A DNA stretch of 64,000 nt from CAMYKD01 sp041617155 (lineage in GTDB: Bacteria > Pseudomonadota > Alphaproteobacteria > Kiloniellales > JAKSDN01): positions 6,086 to 70,085 of the forward strand of contig JBFJPL010000009.1 of NCBI GenBank assembly GCA_041617155.1, written 5' to 3'. Under the pieces are notes generated by a model. The model saw only the letters and a program-made list of their open reading frames with translations, had not been told where the DNA came from and searched no databases. Of the stretch, positions 61,418-64,000 are shown piece by piece; position 1 is the first letter of the stretch, and every line of letters starts with the position of its first letter. The translations under genes were made by a program, and so were the position numbers.

Positions 61418-62920
61418 TTATTTTTGGGTCAGTCGTCGAAGCGTTTCAGGTAGCCGTTCGGGAATGTCTTCGGCAATCATCCCTCGACCGATGGATGTAG
61501 CCGTCGCGCCGTGTAGCCAGGCGGCGGCACAGGCCGAATCGAATACCTCCATGCCCTGCGCGAGCAGCCCGGTAATCAAGCCGGCCAGCACGTCGCCGGC
61601 GCCGGCGGTGGCCAATTCCGGTGGCGCGTTGGCATTAATCACGGCCTTGCCTGACGGCGCGGCGATGACCGTGTCGGCACCCTTGAGCAGGACGACGGCG
61701 CCGCTCCGTTCAGCGGCCAGCCGCGCCCGGCTCAGCTTGTCGCCGGCCAAATCGGGAAACAGGCGGGCAAATTCGCCCTCGTGAGGCGTCAGAACACAGC
61801 GACCGTCGATCGCGTCGAACAGGGCATCGGGTCGATCCTGAAACACGGTAAGCGCATCGGCGTCGAGCACCACCGCCTTGCCGGCGCCGAGCGTGGCCAG
61901 CACCCGGTCCCGGGTTTCCGCGGTCACGCCGTTGCCGGGGCCGAGCAGGACGGCGTTGTGCCGCGGGTCCTCCAGCAGACGCTCGAAATCCGCCGCCCGG
62001 TCGAGCGGCTCGGTAATGCCGCTGGGCATGCCGAGGGCGTAGATCGGCATGGCCGCGCGCGGGCAGGCCACGGTCACCAATCCGGCGCCGACGCGAAGCG
62101 CCGCCCGGGCCGCCAGCCGGGCCGCACCGGTCATCGTCGCCCCGCCGAGCACCAGGGCGTGGCCGAAGCGGTACTTGTGATCGCCCGGCCGGCGCCAGGG
62201 ATAGCCGTCGAGCCACAGGCCCGGTGCGTTCTCCCAGGTCTCGGGCGCGATTGCCTCGAGGACGCTGTCGGGAATGCCGATGTCGGCGACCACCACGTCG
62301 CCGCAAAGTTCCCGGCCGGGCAGCAGCAGATGGCCGGGCTTCTTGCGAAAGAACGTGACGGTGAGCGCCGCCTTCGGACAGACGTCGCCGAGCACGGCGC
62401 CGGTATCGCCGGCCAAGCCGCTCGGCACGTCGACCGCGACCACCGGCAACGCGCGGGCCGCCAGTTCCTCGATCACGGCGCGCGCGGCGCCCTCGAGCCC
62501 GCGGCTCAGGCCGGCGCCGAACAGGGCGTCAACCACGATCCGGCACTCGCCGATCACCTCGGGCGCAAGCGTCAGGACCTCACCCGGCCAGCGCTCGGCG
62601 TGGTGGGCGGCATCGCCTTTGAGACGGTCGCGCTCGCCGAGCAGGGCGAGGCGAACCGGCCAACCGGCCGCCGACAGGAGACGGGCGACCACGAAGCCGT
62701 CGCCCCCGTTGTTGCCGGGGCCGCAGCACACCAGAAGCGGATCGGGCTGCCAGCGCGCCCGGATCGCCTCGGCCACGGCCCGGCCGGCCTGCTCCATCAG
62801 CTCGACGCCGGGCACGCCGGCGGCGACCGCCGCGGCGTCGGCACGGGTCATCTCATCGACCGATAGCAGCGCCGAACGGTTGCGCTCGCCCCATGCGCCA
62901 GCGCTGCCCTCGAGCGTCAT
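61418..62920 (-). CDS. nnr: Bifunctional NAD(P)HX epimerase/dehydratase
   Basis: Repairs hydrated NADH and NADPH. It is 500 aa. The N-terminal YjeF_N epimerase domain (residues about 20-220) has GPGNNGGDGFVVARLL and VDALFGAGLSRGLEG. The C-terminal ADP-dependent dehydratase (about 230-500) has VLLGPGNGVTAETR, LTPHEGEFARLFPD and the nucleotide loop TAGAGDVLAGLITGLLAQG. The fused arrangement is the normal bacterial form. It starts 10 bp after the aldolase gene. Confidence 0.95.
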   Translation of the reverse strand: MTLEGSAGAWGERNRSALLSVDEMTRADAAAVAAGVPGVELMEQAGRAVAEAIRARWQPDPLLVCCGPGNNGGDGFVVARLLSAAGWPVRLALLGERDRLKGDAAHHAERWPGEVLTLAPEVIGECRIVVDALFGAGLSRGLEGAARAVIEELAARALPVVAVDVPSGLAGDTGAVLGDVCPKAALTVTFFRKKPGHLLLPGRELCGDVVVADIGIPDSVLEAIAPETWENAPGLWLDGYPWRRPGDHKYRFGHALVLGGATMTGAARLAARAALRVGAGLVTVACPRAAMPIYALGMPSGITEPLDRAADFERLLEDPRHNAVLLGPGNGVTAETRDRVLATLGAGKAVVLDADALTVFQDRPDALFDAIDGRCVLTPHEGEFARLFPDLAGDKLSRARLAAERSGAVVLLKGADTVIAAPSGKAVINANAPPELATAGAGDVLAGLITGLLAQGMEVFDSACAAAWLHGATATSIGRGMIAEDIPERLPETLRRLTQK

Positions 62921-62930
62921 GGATCGGGTC

Positions 62931-63710
62931 TCAACGTTCCTGGGCGGCGCGCAGGCGTGCCACGCTGGCCCGCGCCGCGTCGCGCAGCATCAGGACGTCG
63001 AAGTCGGCCAACACCAGGTCGTAGCCGGCCGCGAAGAGCACCTCGGCGGTGCGCTCCGGAGTCGGAATGCCGCCGAGGCGCACACCGGCCGCCTTGGCCG
63101 CCTGCTCGACCGAGGCGATGCGCGCCAGCACCTCCGGGTGGTCCGGCGCGCCCAGATGGCCGAGGCTGGCGGACAGGTCGAATGGGCCCAGAAAAAGCAT
63201 GTTGACACCTTCGACGGCGGCGATCTCGGCCACGTCATCGACCGCGGCCCCGGTCTCGATCTGACAGATCACCAGGAGCTCGTCGTTGGCCCGCTCGACA
63301 TAGCCGCGCCAATCGACGCCGTAGTCGGCAGCCCGCACCAGGGTCGGCGCCATGCCCCGGCTGCCGTCGGGCGGATAGCGGCAGGCCTCGACGGCGGCCT
63401 TCGCCTCGGCTTTCGAATTCACCGCCGGAATCATGATCCCGGCAATTCCGGTGTCGAGCGCCCGCTTGATCTCGACCGGATCGTTGGCCGGCACACGCAA
63501 CAGCGGTGCGCAATCCCGCCCCTGTACGGCTTGCATGAGCGAGATCGCATCGACGTAGGTGGCCGCGCCGTGCTCGAGGTCGATCATCACGCAATCGTAG
63601 CCGGCCTGGGAGATGATTTCGGCGGCGGTCGGCGAAAGCAGATGGAGCCAGCAGCCGATCGCCCGGTCGCCCGAGCTGAGCCGCGCCTTCAGAGACCCGC
63701 CGTGCGCCAT
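62931..63710 (-). CDS. HpcH/HpaI-family class II aldolase
   Basis: A 259-aa metal-dependent pyruvate aldolase of the 4-hydroxy-2-oxoheptanedioate/2-dehydro-3-deoxyglucarate aldolase family. MIDLEHGAATYVDAI, LLRVPANDPVEIKRALDTG (pyruvate-binding Arg), VICQIETGAAVDDV (metal Glu) and GPFDLSASLG (metal Asp) are all present. No catabolic operon surrounds it, so the physiological aldehyde is unknown. Confidence 0.9.
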   Translation of the reverse strand: MAHGGSLKARLSSGDRAIGCWLHLLSPTAAEIISQAGYDCVMIDLEHGAATYVDAISLMQAVQGRDCAPLLRVPANDPVEIKRALDTGIAGIMIPAVNSKAEAKAAVEACRYPPDGSRGMAPTLVRAADYGVDWRGYVERANDELLVICQIETGAAVDDVAEIAAVEGVNMLFLGPFDLSASLGHLGAPDHPEVLARIASVEQAAKAAGVRLGGIPTPERTAEVLFAAGYDLVLADFDVLMLRDAARASVARLRAAQER

Positions 63711-63738
63711 CTTTTCCTCCCCCGTATTGTTGGCCGCG

Positions 63739-64000
63739 CTACTTTTGTGCCTTCACCTTGCAAAACGCACCAGGCTCGGCGGCCCGCAGCTGCTGGCACA
63801 ATGCTTTGGCCGCGCGCCGGCTGTCGAGCGGCCCGACCAGAATGCGGAACAGCGCGTTGCCGTTGCCCAGGTCGACCCGGCTGACGTCCACGCCGGTATC
63901 GGAAAATAGCTCGGGATGGCGCTGGCGCGTCTGTTCCCACAGGCTCGCGGCTTTTGCATCGCTGTCGGCCGAGCCAAGCCAGGCCCTGTAACGCCCGTTC
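63739..64000 (-). CDS. SPOR-domain protein, C-terminal end only
   Basis: The last 86 codons of a minus-strand gene entering from the right edge. The visible part starts RYRAWLGSADSDAKAASLWE and contains LFRILVGPLDSRRAAKALCQ and the ending FCKVKAQK, the two-repeat beta-alpha-beta pattern of a SPOR peptidoglycan-binding domain. The N-terminus and any catalytic domain lie outside the window. It is 28 bp upstream of the aldolase gene. Confidence 0.85.
   Translation of the reverse strand, partial: NGRYRAWLGSADSDAKAASLWEQTRQRHPELFSDTGVDVSRVDLGNGNALFRILVGPLDSRRAAKALCQQLRAAEPGAFCKVKAQK

Noticed and set aside
1..64000. CRISPR arrays, prophage, rRNA, tmRNA or secretion/defence islands
   Set aside because: Looked for throughout; no regular repeat-spacer array, phage structural gene, rRNA or defence-gene cluster could be seen.

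Overview
This 64 kb window is chromosomal DNA of a high-GC alphaproteobacterium, most likely of the Rhodospirillales/Kiloniellales type. The evidence is the gene order (comEC | gltX-gltA-lpxB; lpxD-fabZ-lpxA-lpxI-lpxB; nuoA-N-birA-coaX-rnj-mce-DUF1467; tig-clpP-clpX-lon-hupB), the presence of LpxI instead of LpxH, a short ProRS without the insertion domain, RNase J, a DUF1467 protein, and CtrA-type boxes. Almost everything is core housekeeping, nearly all on the minus strand and tightly packed with 1-11 bp overlaps. No rRNA, prophage, CRISPR array or transposase gene is visible.

Layout, left to right. 1-6075: partial comEC (minus), then glnS, gltX and gltA (plus). 6146-21289: one long minus-strand envelope/translation block that reads rpsB-tsf-pyrH-frr-uppS-cdsA-dxr-rseP-bamA-ompH-lpxD-fabZ-lpxA-lpxI-lpxB-gloA. 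It covers ribosomal protein S2, EF-Ts, UMP kinase, ribosome recycling, undecaprenyl-PP, CDP-diglyceride, the first MEP step, site-2 protease, outer-membrane assembly and lipid A. 21476-24949: dnaE. 25161-25769: a PilZ protein and a tiny lipoprotein (plus). 25795-26068: a compact palindromic mobile element sitting exactly on the lolD stop codon. 26065-29347: lolD, lolC, proS. 29522-31318: an exported hypothetical and an NCS2 purine permease. 31343-49558: the full complex I operon nuoA-N followed by birA, coaX, rnj, mce and DUF1467. 49778-51396: tRNA-Asp, a PAS-domain gene, a small CtrA-box-associated unit and tRNA-Val. 51495-58142: hupB, lon, clpX, clpP, tig (protein quality control). 58240-64000: tRNA-Leu, an AceE/transketolase-like enzyme, an unknown 93-aa gene, NAD(P)HX repair, an HpcH/HpaI aldolase and the end of a SPOR-domain protein.

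Most interesting non-ordinary signals. (1) Three exact TTAA-N7-TTAACC (CtrA-type) boxes, all intergenic and each pointing at a gene 49-71 nt away: the PilZ gene, the unknown 93-aa gene, and an apparently unannotated unit at about 50646-50832 that has a strong Shine-Dalgarno, a 24-codon frame, a 13-bp hairpin and a terminator-like hairpin. (2) A 266-bp element with 18-bp perfect terminal inverted repeats and a CTAG duplication. Its interior holds two hairpins whose loops are complementary to each other over about 23 nt. (3) A candidate heat-shock promoter before lon, a structured rpsB leader, and a local AT-rich codon patch in gltA. All calls come from reading the sequence; no database search was possible.
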